Of a stretch of 64,000 nt of DNA, positions 36,655-45,510 are shown one piece after another. The notes under the pieces were generated by a model. The model searched no databases and was not told where the DNA came from. It saw only the letters and a list, made by a program, of their open reading frames with translations. The translations under genes were made by a program, and so were the position numbers. The stretch's first letter is position 1; every line of letters begins with the position of its first letter. The stretch comes from Pseudogracilibacillus sp037072025 (GTDB taxonomy: Bacteria > Bacillota > Bacilli > Bacillales > Amphibacillaceae): contig NZ_JAXHDD010000001.1 in assembly GCF_037072025.1 (NCBI RefSeq), forward strand, positions 186,001-250,000, in the 5' to 3' direction.

Positions 36655-37639
36655 ATGAGAAAACAATTAGGTAGATGTTTTTTTCTAGTTACTTTATTTT
36701 TGTTGTCTGTTCCTATGTTTGTATTATGCAGACCCTTTAACCATACACGAAGAACCTATTTATTCAAAATCGGTTAAAGAAGATGATGAATCATTAAGTC
36801 GTATCATAAAAGGGAAAGATGTCGATTTGTCCTTTTTAGCTGAAGATAACATGAGATTAAATGAGTAGCAATATCTAAAAAAATGGAATAAACATAATCC
36901 AGATCATCAAGTATTGAACGTAAAAATAGTAGGAGATAATGAAGAAAGTGAATCCAATATTTTTTCACCTTCTGTCGTTATCGGTCCTGATGGACGAGCC
37001 AAAGTTTCTAATATTAATGTTACCCCGTATAAACAAACACTCTACCTGGAATCTATATATATAAATACTTTTAATGATTTAGTGGTTTATAGATGTTCAG
37101 GGTCATTTTTTAAAGATAATTATGGTCAAGGAAAAGTGCTAACTGCTGCCCATTGTATTTATACACGTGATATGGACGAGAACTTTGTTCAAGGTTATGC
37201 AGCAGGGATGGCTATATATAGAGGAATGAAAGACGGAGTGTATGATGATGTTTCTTATGCGAGTTCTGTTAAAATTCCATATGAATATGTTGATAGTGGA
37301 CAAATAGCTACTGACATTGGTACTGTTACAATGCAGGATGATTTGTCTATTGGGGTAGGAACTTTAGATTTAGAAAATGCTTCCTCAAGAACTGTGAAAA
37401 TTGGAGGTTATCCTGCTGATAAACCAAATTATAATCAGTATATAATGAGTGGGAGTGCTAACTTGAGCAATGGAGTTTTAAGCTATACGATTGACACTTT
37501 TGGTGGACAAAGTGGTGCTACTGTACTGGATAATAATATAAACAAGGTTATTGGTGTCCATTCTGCAGGTAGCAAAACTAATCAAAAAAATTATGGAGCT
37601 GCTTTAGATCCACTTATAATTCTTTTTGTAAAACGATAA
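36655..37639 (+). pseudogene. Broken V8-like glutamyl endopeptidase (trypsin-fold serine protease)
   Basis: The catalytic part is intact: TAAHC (His), ATDIGTV (Asp) and FGGQSGATV (Ser), as in secreted glutamyl endopeptidases. The front is disrupted twice. The ATG at 36655 after AAGGGGAG opens a signal peptide (MRKQLGRCFFLVTLFLLSVP) whose frame is lost by an extra base near 36722-36726. In the corrected frame the sequence reads VYADPLTIHEEPIYSKSV, a signal cleavage site and propeptide. A TAG at 36866-36868 then interrupts the propeptide. Only a weak internal TTG start (36914) could give a mature domain without signal. Confidence 0.85.
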
Positions 37640-37657
37640 AACAGGAGTTTCACTAAA

Positions 37658-38137
37658 ATGAAGAGGATAATTTACTTTTTGTTATTAGGTATAACAATAG
37701 CCATGACATTTCTTATTTATAAACAAATTGTTTTTGAGAATACAGAATTAACAAATGAAGAAGTGAAGGAAGAAGAAATTGAGTTTAAAATGTCTGGCTA
37801 TTATTACTTTGGCTATCTTGATGAAAGAGAAAAACAAGATAGTAAGTTTGAAAAAGATTACTTTCACAATATGGATAACCACTTTCAAGATTACTATAAT
37901 AACATGTTCATAATGTCTAAAGAAGATAAAGAATTAGAAGAAGATTATATAAAATATTTTGAATCGATAGGTGGGTTGAGTCTTTATTCAATACCGGGTA
38001 CAGGTTTAAAATTAAAAAATGGTGACTATATAACTTTTATTGTGAAATCTCCAATTAAAGAATCGTATCCCGCGATGATTGATAAAATTGAAAATGTTGA
38101 AGTGTTACATCCTAGAATTTTTGAAGTAAAGAAATGA
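37658..38137 (+). CDS. Membrane-anchored protein of unknown function downstream of protease
   Basis: A 159-residue protein with one N-terminal hydrophobic anchor (about 4-22) followed by an acidic extracellular part rich in Tyr, Asp, Glu and Lys. AGGAG lies 10 nt upstream. It is 18 bp after the protease remnant and probably formed one operon with it. A protease chaperone or inhibitor role is possible from position alone; I recognise no family. Confidence 0.7.
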   Translation: MKRIIYFLLLGITIAMTFLIYKQIVFENTELTNEEVKEEEIEFKMSGYYYFGYLDEREKQDSKFEKDYFHNMDNHFQDYYNNMFIMSKEDKELEEDYIKYFESIGGLSLYSIPGTGLKLKNGDYITFIVKSPIKESYPAMIDKIENVEVLHPRIFEVKK

Positions 38138-38173
38138 ATTTGACCATTAATAAATAATGGTCAAATTCATTTT
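38133..38173. terminator. Long intrinsic terminator after the protease operon
   Basis: AATGAATTTGACCATTA and TAATGGTCAAATTCATT form a 17-bp perfect stem around a short loop, then TTTAATT. It can work for both directions and also follows pyrE. Confidence 0.85.
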
Positions 38174-38243
38174 AATTGTAAGATGAGCAGTAGTTCTAAC
38201 ACACAATAAAAAAAGAACCTGTATAAGACTCTCTTTCACTCAT

Positions 38244-38858
38244 TTATAATTGGCCCCGCCAGGTTAATAACTTTTCCTTATCGGCTTCTGTAATTTCTTT
38301 ATCTGCAACGAGCACCTCTAGTAGATTATCAAAACTTGTGATCGTACTTACAACTAAGTCTTCTTCTTCAAAACGTTTGTCGGAAATCGGTAAACCATAA
38401 GTAAAGATTGCTAATACTGCTAAAACTTCAAATCCTTGATTACGTAAAACATTAGCTGTCTCGATTGAAGATCCACCTGTTGATATCAAGTCTTCAATCA
38501 CAACTATCTTTTGACCTTTTTCAACATTTCCTTCAATTTGATTTCCTTTTCCGTGCCCCTTAGGCTTTGAGCGAACATATATCATTGGAATATTTAATTC
38601 ACTTGCAAGCCAAGCAGCATGAGGGATTCCAGCTGTTGCACATCCTGCAATAACATCAGGTTGTATATTTAACTCTTCCAATTTTTGCAAAAATGCTTTG
38701 GTTATTTTTTTTCTTATTTCAGGATAGGACATTGTTAAACGGTTATCACAGTATATTGGCGATTTAATTCCTGATGTCCAAGTGAAATAACCTTCTGTTT
38801 TAATTTGAACCGCCTTAATACGAAGTAAATCTCTTGCAATTTCATTTTGAAGTTCCAT
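38244..38858 (-). CDS. pyrE: Orotate phosphoribosyltransferase
   Basis: Converts orotate and PRPP to OMP. The 204-residue protein from MELQNEIARDLLRIKAVQ has the PRPP-binding motif VVIEDLISTGGSS and the KGHGKGNQIEG loop. The longer upstream reading is the other frame of pyrF; GGAGG 9 nt before this ATG decides the start. It overlaps the pyrF end by 17 bp and is the last gene of the pyr operon. Confidence 0.96.
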   Translation of the reverse strand: MELQNEIARDLLRIKAVQIKTEGYFTWTSGIKSPIYCDNRLTMSYPEIRKKITKAFLQKLEELNIQPDVIAGCATAGIPHAAWLASELNIPMIYVRSKPKGHGKGNQIEGNVEKGQKIVVIEDLISTGGSSIETANVLRNQGFEVLAVLAIFTYGLPISDKRFEEEDLVVSTITSFDNLLEVLVADKEITEADKEKLLTWRGQL

Positions 38859-39555
38859 TTTTCCATTCCTCCACTGCTTGGGTGTATGCTTGTAATGGTT
38901 CTTGCGCTTTTGTAATACTTCGACCAATAACAATTGCATCTGTACCAAGTTTTCGGGCAAGCGCTGGTGTTGCGCTTCGTTTTTGATCATCATCATTACT
39001 TGAAGCAAGACGAATACCTGGTGTCATCGTCAGAAAAGATGCTGAACAAACTTGTTTGATTTTTTCCACTTCATGCACCGAACAAACTACTCCATCACTT
39101 CCGCTCATTTTAGAGAGTTTTGCTAAATGAACGACATTGTTTTCTACAGTCCCCGGTAATCGCAAATCTTGATGAATCGTTTCATCATCCATTGATGTTA
39201 AAATGGTTACAGCAAGTAGCTTTGTTTCATGTCTACTCGTAGAACTAGACTGTAAGCCTTCTTTCGCCTTTTGAATCATATCTCTTCCACCTAGTGCATG
39301 CAAATTTACATATTCGACTTCAAGAGCAGCCAAATTTCTCATGGTTCTCATAACGGTTGTTGGAATATCATGTAATTTTAAATCTAAAAAAATCGGATGA
39401 TTCCGTTCTTTCAAAGCTTCAATAACGGATGTTCCTTCCCGGTAAAATAATTCCATCCCTACTTTTACTGGAACTTCATGTAAATTATTTTTATCTAAAA
39501 AATGTTTGGATTCTTCCCATGTTGGAAAATCAAGCGCTAAATATATATTATCCAT
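38842..39555 (-). CDS. pyrF: Orotidine 5'-phosphate decarboxylase
   Basis: Last step of UMP synthesis. A 237-residue TIM barrel with the catalytic FLDLKLHDIPTTV (Asp-Lys-Asp network), MTPGIR and the phosphate-binding IVIGRSI. Starts 8 bp inside pyrD and ends 17 bp inside pyrE. Confidence 0.97.
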   Translation of the reverse strand: MDNIYLALDFPTWEESKHFLDKNNLHEVPVKVGMELFYREGTSVIEALKERNHPIFLDLKLHDIPTTVMRTMRNLAALEVEYVNLHALGGRDMIQKAKEGLQSSSTSRHETKLLAVTILTSMDDETIHQDLRLPGTVENNVVHLAKLSKMSGSDGVVCSVHEVEKIKQVCSASFLTMTPGIRLASSNDDDQKRSATPALARKLGTDAIVIGRSITKAQEPLQAYTQAVEEWKNGTSK

Positions 39556-40462
39556 GGTGTGCTCCTCCCGTTGCCTCTCGTACAGATTGAAATTGGTATT
39601 TTTCTAAAACTGTAGGCAAATCATCAATAATTTCCGGGCAAGCTAAAGGATTTTGAAAATTAGCAGTTCCAACTGCCACAGCATCGGCTCCTGCTAATAG
39701 AAATTCTAGTACATCTTCTGCGCTTTGAATTCCGCCCATTCCAATTATTGGAATATTTACATGTTGTCTCACTTCATAAATCATTCGAATCGCTATTGGT
39801 TTAATCGCAGGTCCGGATAATCCTCCCGTTTTATTGGCAATAACGGGCTTTCTGCTTGGTAGGTGAATTTGCATACCGGTCAAGGTGTTGATCATCGATA
39901 ATCCATCTGCTCCAGCATCTTCAATCGCTGTTGCCATTTCAACAATATTAGAAACATTCGGAGATAGCTTCACATATACAGGAACATTACTTATCGCTTT
40001 CACTTTTTCAGTAACTGTTTTTGCCATTGCTGGATCCATACCAAATTGAATGCCACCCTCTTTTACATTCGGGCAGGAAATGTTTAGTTCAATGGCAGAA
40101 ATAGCGTTTGTCTGATTCAGTGTTGCAACAACTTTTTCATACTCTTCAATTGTACTTCCTGCAACATTCGCGATAATCGGAATAGAGAAGGGCGTTAAAA
40201 AAGGTATTTCATTTTCAATGATTTTATCGACACCGGGATTTTGTAAACCAATTGCATTTAACATTCCAGCAGCTGTTTCAGCAACTCGAGGTGTTTCGTT
40301 TCCGAATCTTTCTTCCCCAGTAGCGGCCTTCATAATAATAGCACCTAATTTACTCAAATCATAAAACTGATTATACTCACGTCCAAAACCAAAACATCCT
40401 GAAGCAGGCATAATTGGGTTTTTCAATTCAAGTCCGGGTAAAGAAACAGATAAATCTATCAT
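39548..40462 (-). CDS. pyrD: Dihydroorotate dehydrogenase B, catalytic subunit
   Basis: FMN enzyme of class 1B that oxidises dihydroorotate, with electrons passed to NAD through PyrK. The 304-residue protein has MPASGCFGFGREY, NISCPNVKEGG and the FMN-phosphate segment GMGGIQSAEDVLEFLLAGA. It overlaps pyrK by 4 bp; the two subunits form a heterotetramer. Confidence 0.97.
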   Translation of the reverse strand: MIDLSVSLPGLELKNPIMPASGCFGFGREYNQFYDLSKLGAIIMKAATGEERFGNETPRVAETAAGMLNAIGLQNPGVDKIIENEIPFLTPFSIPIIANVAGSTIEEYEKVVATLNQTNAISAIELNISCPNVKEGGIQFGMDPAMAKTVTEKVKAISNVPVYVKLSPNVSNIVEMATAIEDAGADGLSMINTLTGMQIHLPSRKPVIANKTGGLSGPAIKPIAIRMIYEVRQHVNIPIIGMGGIQSAEDVLEFLLAGADAVAVGTANFQNPLACPEIIDDLPTVLEKYQFQSVREATGGAHHG

Positions 40463-41217
40463 AATATCACCTCATCGGCTGCAAAAACAGGACCATCCTG
40501 ACATATTTTTTTATAACCTTTCTGATCATTTGTAGGAACGACGCAAGCAAAACATGCACCAACTCCACAACCCATCCGTTCTTCAAAGGATAAATAACCT
40601 TCTATATGTGGCAACTTATTTTTTACAGCTTTTAACATGGGAAGCGGTCCGCAAGAATAATATCTATCAAATGGCGCTACATGTCCAATTACGTCCGTTA
40701 CAAACCCCTTTTCTCCATAAGATCCGTCATCCGTTACAATGACAGTTTCACCAAGTGATTGAAATTTTTTCTCATAAAACATATACGCTTGAGACTGAAA
40801 ACCTAATATAAACTGCAGGGTAATTCCACGTTTTTTTAACTCTGTCGCTAAAAAATAGATAGGCGGTACACCGATCCCACCCCCAATTAATAGAACCGAT
40901 GCGCCTTCATGTAAATTTTCAACAGGAAATCCCTTGCCGGCTGGCCCTAATACATCAAGTTCAGTTCCTATTTCATAAATAACTAAAGTTTCCGTACCAG
41001 ATCCAACAGTTTTAAATAAGATCGTAGTAGTATGAGCCTGTTTATCAACAGCTGCAATAGAGATAGGGCGGCGTAATGTGTGTCCGGGTACAGCTATGTG
41101 TAAAAATTGTCCTGGAACAGCATGCGTGCTAATATATTCATTTTCCAACATCATTTCGTATGAGTCTTTTGCAATTTTGTCTACTGAAACAATTTTCATC
41201 CATTCTTTTTTTATCAT
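40459..41217 (-). CDS. pyrK: Dihydroorotate dehydrogenase B, electron transfer subunit
   Basis: FAD and [2Fe-2S] subunit linking PyrD to NAD+. The 252-residue protein has the flavin-binding RRPISIA, the nucleotide loop LLIGGGIGVPPIYFLA, and the cluster cysteines in GCGVGACFACVV plus ICQDGPVF. Overlaps carB by 4 bp and pyrD by 4 bp. Confidence 0.97.
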   Translation of the reverse strand: MIKKEWMKIVSVDKIAKDSYEMMLENEYISTHAVPGQFLHIAVPGHTLRRPISIAAVDKQAHTTTILFKTVGSGTETLVIYEIGTELDVLGPAGKGFPVENLHEGASVLLIGGGIGVPPIYFLATELKKRGITLQFILGFQSQAYMFYEKKFQSLGETVIVTDDGSYGEKGFVTDVIGHVAPFDRYYSCGPLPMLKAVKNKLPHIEGYLSFEERMGCGVGACFACVVPTNDQKGYKKICQDGPVFAADEVIL

Positions 41218-44200
41218 GCTTCAAGTACTCCTTTTTCAGTAATCAATCTTGCACGAAAAGTTGCGGAATCAATAACATGTAAAATTGCCTCCGACGTATC
41301 TAAGTTTGTTAGACTAATAATTCCATGCTCTACAGCTTCTCTACGAATTCGAAATCCATCAGAACGTGGCTGTTTACCAGAAGTCAATGTATTCACTACG
41401 AATTGTACTTCCCCATTCTGAATAATGGATAGAACATTCTTTTTATCGGTACCAATCTTACCTACTGCCATTACAGGTAAGTTCTTGTCCGAAAGATACT
41501 TAGCAGTTCCTTCTGTTGCATACAACTGAAATCCAAGTTCATAAAATCGCTTAGCAATTTTATAAGCTTCTGCTTTATCTTTATCAGCAACTGTTATTAA
41601 AACAGATCCCTCAAAAGGAATAGTGATACCGGAGGCAGTCAAGCCTTTGTAAAGTGCTTTTTCAAGCGTTGAATCATAACCAATTGCTTCTCCCGTTGAT
41701 TTCATTTCAGGACCTAAAGTAGTATCTACACTACGTAATTTTTCAAATGAAAATACAGGGAGTTTCACATATACATTTTCTGGTTCTGGATAAATTTCAG
41801 TTGTAAACCCTTTGTTTTGTAATGATTCTCCCAATATACACTTTGTCGCAAGATTTGCCATTGTAATTCCTGTAACTTTACTTAAAAAAGGAATCGTTCG
41901 ACTTGCACGAGGATTAACCTCAATTACGTAAACATCATCTTCATGAATAATAAATTGAATGTTAACTAAGCCTATAACTTCAAGTTCTTTTACAATTTTA
42001 TCCGTTGCCTCTAAACATTTTTGTTTCACTGATTCGCTTAAACGTTGTGGTGGATAAACAGCGATTGAATCTCCAGAATGGACACCAGCACGTTCAATAT
42101 GTTCCATTATCCCCGGTATAAAGGTTGTTTTCCCGTCACTGATTGCATCAATATCTACTTCGATTCCGGTGATATATTGGTCAATCAACAATGGTTTATT
42201 AGATTTTATCGCGGGAATCTTTTGCAAATAAGTAGAGAGTTCTTCCTCATCATGAACAATTTCCATTTGGCTACCGCCAATCACATACGATGGTCTCACA
42301 AGTACCGGATAACCGATCGCTTCCGCTGTTTCATGGACTATTTTCTTATCAGTTATTGCTTTCCCTTTAGGTCTAGTTAAGTTAAGATCCTCCAATAGTT
42401 GTTCGAACTTATTTCTATCTTCTGCACGATCGATTGCCTCAAGACTTGTTCCTAAAATCGTAACTCCTCTTTTTCTTAACCCTTCAGCAAGATTGATTGC
42501 TGTCTGACCGCCAAATTGTACAATAACTCCAATTGGATCTTCTACTCTAACAATATGCATAACCTCTTCTAATGTAAGTGGTTCAAAGTATAATTTATCA
42601 GATACAGAAAAATCAGTTGAAACTGTTTCAGGGTTATTATTAATTATGATTGCTTCATATCCCATTTCTTTAATCGCCTGAACAGAATGTACTGTCGCAT
42701 AATCAAATTCAATCCCTTGACCAATCCGGATTGGTCCAGATCCTAATACGATCACTTTTTTCTGATCAGTTCGAATCGACTCATTTTCTTGTTCATACGT
42801 ACTATAAAAGTAGGGGGCGGTAGATTCTACACTTCCTGCACATGTGTCCACTTTCTTATACACTGGAAAAATATTATTCTCATATCGATACTCATATATT
42901 TTTTCTTCGGTCGTTTCCCATAATCGAGCAATTTGAATATCGGAAAACCCAAATTGCTTTACTTTTTCTAACGTCTCTAGGTGAAACGATTGTAAAGCAA
43001 CTTCTTTTTCTAACTCAATAATATGGTTAATTTTTCTTAAGAAAAGCGGATCAATCTTTGTAATATGATAGATTTCGTCTATCGTCATTCCTCGTCTTAA
43101 TGCATGTGCAATTACAAAAATACGTTCATCATCTGCATGTTCTAAACGGTTCTTTATTTCTTTTTCAGAGATTGATTCAAGGTTTTGTAAATATAGATCT
43201 CCATTGCCAATTTCTAAAGAACGAATTCCTTTTAACAGAGATTCTTCGATATTTCTTCCAATCGCCATTATTTCTCCAGTAGCTTTCATCTGTGTTCCTA
43301 ATTTACGGTCTCCAGAGACAAATTTATCAAAAGGAAAGCGTGGAATCTTCGTCACGACATAATCAAGTGCTGGCTCAAAACAAGCAAATGTCGTCCCTGT
43401 AATTGGATTAATAATTTCATCTAAGGTTAAACCAACAGCAATTTTTGCGGCGATTTTTGCGATCGGATAACCTGTTGCTTTCGATGCTAAAGCAGACGAT
43501 CGACTAACTCGTGGATTTACTTCGATAATGTAATATTGAAAACTATATGGATCAAGCGCCAATTGTACGTTACAGCCACCCTCAATTTCTAAGGCGCGTA
43601 TTAATTTTAAGGAGACCTTTCTTAATAATTGATTCTCACGGTCGGTTAACGTTACAGAGGGAGCAAAAACGATGGAGTCTCCAGTATGGATTCCGACTGG
43701 ATCCATGTTTTCCATATTACAAACGACAATTGCCTGGTCTTTTTTATCACGAATTACCTCATACTCAATTTCTTTGTACCCGGCAATACTTTTTTCAATG
43801 AGACATTGCGATACAGGAGAAAGTTTCAAACCATTTTGAACAATATGTTCCAGTTGCTCCCTGTTATCACACATTCCCCCACCCGTTCCTCCCAGGGTGA
43901 ATGCAGGTCTGACAATTAAAGGATAGCCTATTTTCTCAGCAAAATTTACTGCTGCTTCCACTGAAGTAACTATATCACTTGGAGGAACTGGTTCATTTAA
44001 TTGTTCCATTAATGTCCGAAATTTTTCTCTATCTTCTGCCTTTTTAATTGCTTCTAACGATGTTCCTAATAGCTGCACTTGGCATTCAGCTAAAATACCT
44101 GACTCATTTAGTGCTACAGCCAAGTTTAATCCTGTTTGTCCTCCTAATGTAGGGAGGATGGCACAAGGTCTTTCTTTTCGAATAATTTTACTTAAAAACT

Positions 44201-44414
44201 CAACTGTTAATGGTTCCATATATACTTTGTCAGCGATCGTATGATCCGTCATAATTGTTGCTGGATTTGAATTTGCTAAAATGACGGTATACCCTTCTTC
44301 TTTCAATGACTGACATGCTTGTGTACCTGAATAGTCAAACTCTGCCGCCTGTCCAATTACAATTGGTCCTGAACCAATGACTAAAATTTTCTCTATTTCT
44401 GTATTTTTAGGCAT
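41214..44414 (-). CDS. carB: Carbamoyl-phosphate synthetase large subunit
   Basis: Makes carbamoyl phosphate from ammonia, bicarbonate and two ATP. The 1066-residue protein from MPKNTEIEKILVIGSGPIVI has two duplicated ATP-grasp halves, each beginning with a GSGP(I)xIGQ motif. A C-terminal MGS-like allosteric domain begins near TVADKDKAEAYKIAKRFYEL. GGAGGG 7 nt upstream sets the start. Active-site segments look intact, in contrast to the partner CarA. This is the pyrimidine operon copy (pyrAB). Confidence 0.97.
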   Translation of the reverse strand: MPKNTEIEKILVIGSGPIVIGQAAEFDYSGTQACQSLKEEGYTVILANSNPATIMTDHTIADKVYMEPLTVEFLSKIIRKERPCAILPTLGGQTGLNLAVALNESGILAECQVQLLGTSLEAIKKAEDREKFRTLMEQLNEPVPPSDIVTSVEAAVNFAEKIGYPLIVRPAFTLGGTGGGMCDNREQLEHIVQNGLKLSPVSQCLIEKSIAGYKEIEYEVIRDKKDQAIVVCNMENMDPVGIHTGDSIVFAPSVTLTDRENQLLRKVSLKLIRALEIEGGCNVQLALDPYSFQYYIIEVNPRVSRSSALASKATGYPIAKIAAKIAVGLTLDEIINPITGTTFACFEPALDYVVTKIPRFPFDKFVSGDRKLGTQMKATGEIMAIGRNIEESLLKGIRSLEIGNGDLYLQNLESISEKEIKNRLEHADDERIFVIAHALRRGMTIDEIYHITKIDPLFLRKINHIIELEKEVALQSFHLETLEKVKQFGFSDIQIARLWETTEEKIYEYRYENNIFPVYKKVDTCAGSVESTAPYFYSTYEQENESIRTDQKKVIVLGSGPIRIGQGIEFDYATVHSVQAIKEMGYEAIIINNNPETVSTDFSVSDKLYFEPLTLEEVMHIVRVEDPIGVIVQFGGQTAINLAEGLRKRGVTILGTSLEAIDRAEDRNKFEQLLEDLNLTRPKGKAITDKKIVHETAEAIGYPVLVRPSYVIGGSQMEIVHDEEELSTYLQKIPAIKSNKPLLIDQYITGIEVDIDAISDGKTTFIPGIMEHIERAGVHSGDSIAVYPPQRLSESVKQKCLEATDKIVKELEVIGLVNIQFIIHEDDVYVIEVNPRASRTIPFLSKVTGITMANLATKCILGESLQNKGFTTEIYPEPENVYVKLPVFSFEKLRSVDTTLGPEMKSTGEAIGYDSTLEKALYKGLTASGITIPFEGSVLITVADKDKAEAYKIAKRFYELGFQLYATEGTAKYLSDKNLPVMAVGKIGTDKKNVLSIIQNGEVQFVVNTLTSGKQPRSDGFRIRREAVEHGIISLTNLDTSEAILHVIDSATFRARLITEKGVLEA

Positions 44415-45510
44415 GAAGCAGCCCTCCATTATTCATCTGATTGTTAGCTAGTTCTTTTAGAAACGTATCAAAGATAAAATTTGTTTCGTTTGAACCAGGT
44501 GCACCTTCTGGTTGGAATTGTACGGATATTACTGGATAAATTTTATGTGCTAATCCTTGGATTGTATGATCATTTATGGAACGATACGAAATAGTTAAAT
44601 CCGTATCTTTTAATGTGGATTCATCTACTGTGTAACGACAACTTTGTGTAGTAATCCACGTTTGATTACGCTGTAGATCTTTAACCGGAAAATTGTTTCC
44701 AAAACTCCCTACTGGAAGCCTTTTTGTATTTGCTCCACAAGCTAGAGCTATTATTTGATGTCCTAATCCAATGCCAAGAATAGAAGTTTTTAAGACTAAT
44801 GATTTAACCGTATGAATAGTAGTCGTAACTGCTTTAGGATTACCAGGGCCATTTGAAATGATAATCCCATCTGGTTTAAACTGCAAAATATCTTCTTCTG
44901 AATAATCATAAGGTACAACAGTAACATGGCAGTCACGTTCTGTTAATTCGTGAAGAATTTGATGCTTCATTCCCATATCTATGACAACAATTCTTTTTCC
45001 TCTTCCAGGAACGATATACGGTCTTGTTGTCGATACGTTTTGAACAACATCTTTCTCCTTTTCGTTTGTTAATTTAATTATGATTTCTTCACGGTCTACA
45101 TCTAAATTAGAAATCATTCCTTTAACTGCACCTTTTTCACGTAAAATTCTTGTTAGCATTCTTGTATCGATCCCTGCAATTCCGGGAATATTATGTTTTA
45201 ACAACAATTGATCAATTGTTTCCTCACTGCGAAAATTAGATGGCTCCGAACAAATCTCTTTTACAATAACTCCACTAACTTTTGCACTTAACGACTCAAA
45301 ATCATCACGATTTACCCCATACGAACCAATCGACGGATACGTAAACAGTGTAATTAAGTCATAATAACTTGGATCTGAAATGATTTCTTGGTACCCAGTC
45401 ATGCTCGTATTAAAGATTATTTCTCCACTAACGTTTGCACTTCCTCCAAATGCTTTCCCAATAAATGTTGTCCCATCTGCTAAAATAAGTTGTCGTTTAG
45501 TCATGGTCAT
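44407..45510 (-). CDS. carA: Carbamoyl-phosphate synthetase small subunit with degenerate glutaminase site
   Basis: The N-terminal CarA fold is normal (GEIIFNTSMTGYQEIISDPS, YGVNRDDFES). The class I glutamine amidotransferase half is not. The nucleophile elbow that should read GICLGHQ is GIGLGHQ, Cys to Gly. The catalytic HPEAS-type His is Gln (VQFQPEGAPG), while the Glu remains. Nearby glutamine-pocket residues also differ (TQSCRYTV instead of the usual NHGY-type segment). Without Cys and His no glutaminase activity is expected, so the enzyme would have to use free ammonia. The start is ATG 45508-45510 or the ATG two codons later. It overlaps carB by 8 bp. Confidence 0.95.
   Translation of the reverse strand: MTMTKRQLILADGTTFIGKAFGGSANVSGEIIFNTSMTGYQEIISDPSYYDLITLFTYPSIGSYGVNRDDFESLSAKVSGVIVKEICSEPSNFRSEETIDQLLLKHNIPGIAGIDTRMLTRILREKGAVKGMISNLDVDREEIIIKLTNEKEKDVVQNVSTTRPYIVPGRGKRIVVIDMGMKHQILHELTERDCHVTVVPYDYSEEDILQFKPDGIIISNGPGNPKAVTTTIHTVKSLVLKTSILGIGLGHQIIALACGANTKRLPVGSFGNNFPVKDLQRNQTWITTQSCRYTVDESTLKDTDLTISYRSINDHTIQGLAHKIYPVISVQFQPEGAPGSNETNFIFDTFLKELANNQMNNGGLLHA

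Noticed and set aside
38859..39008. 50-residue N-terminal extension of PyrE
   Set aside because: It lies wholly inside pyrF in another frame, and the ribosome site before MELQNE gives the normal length.
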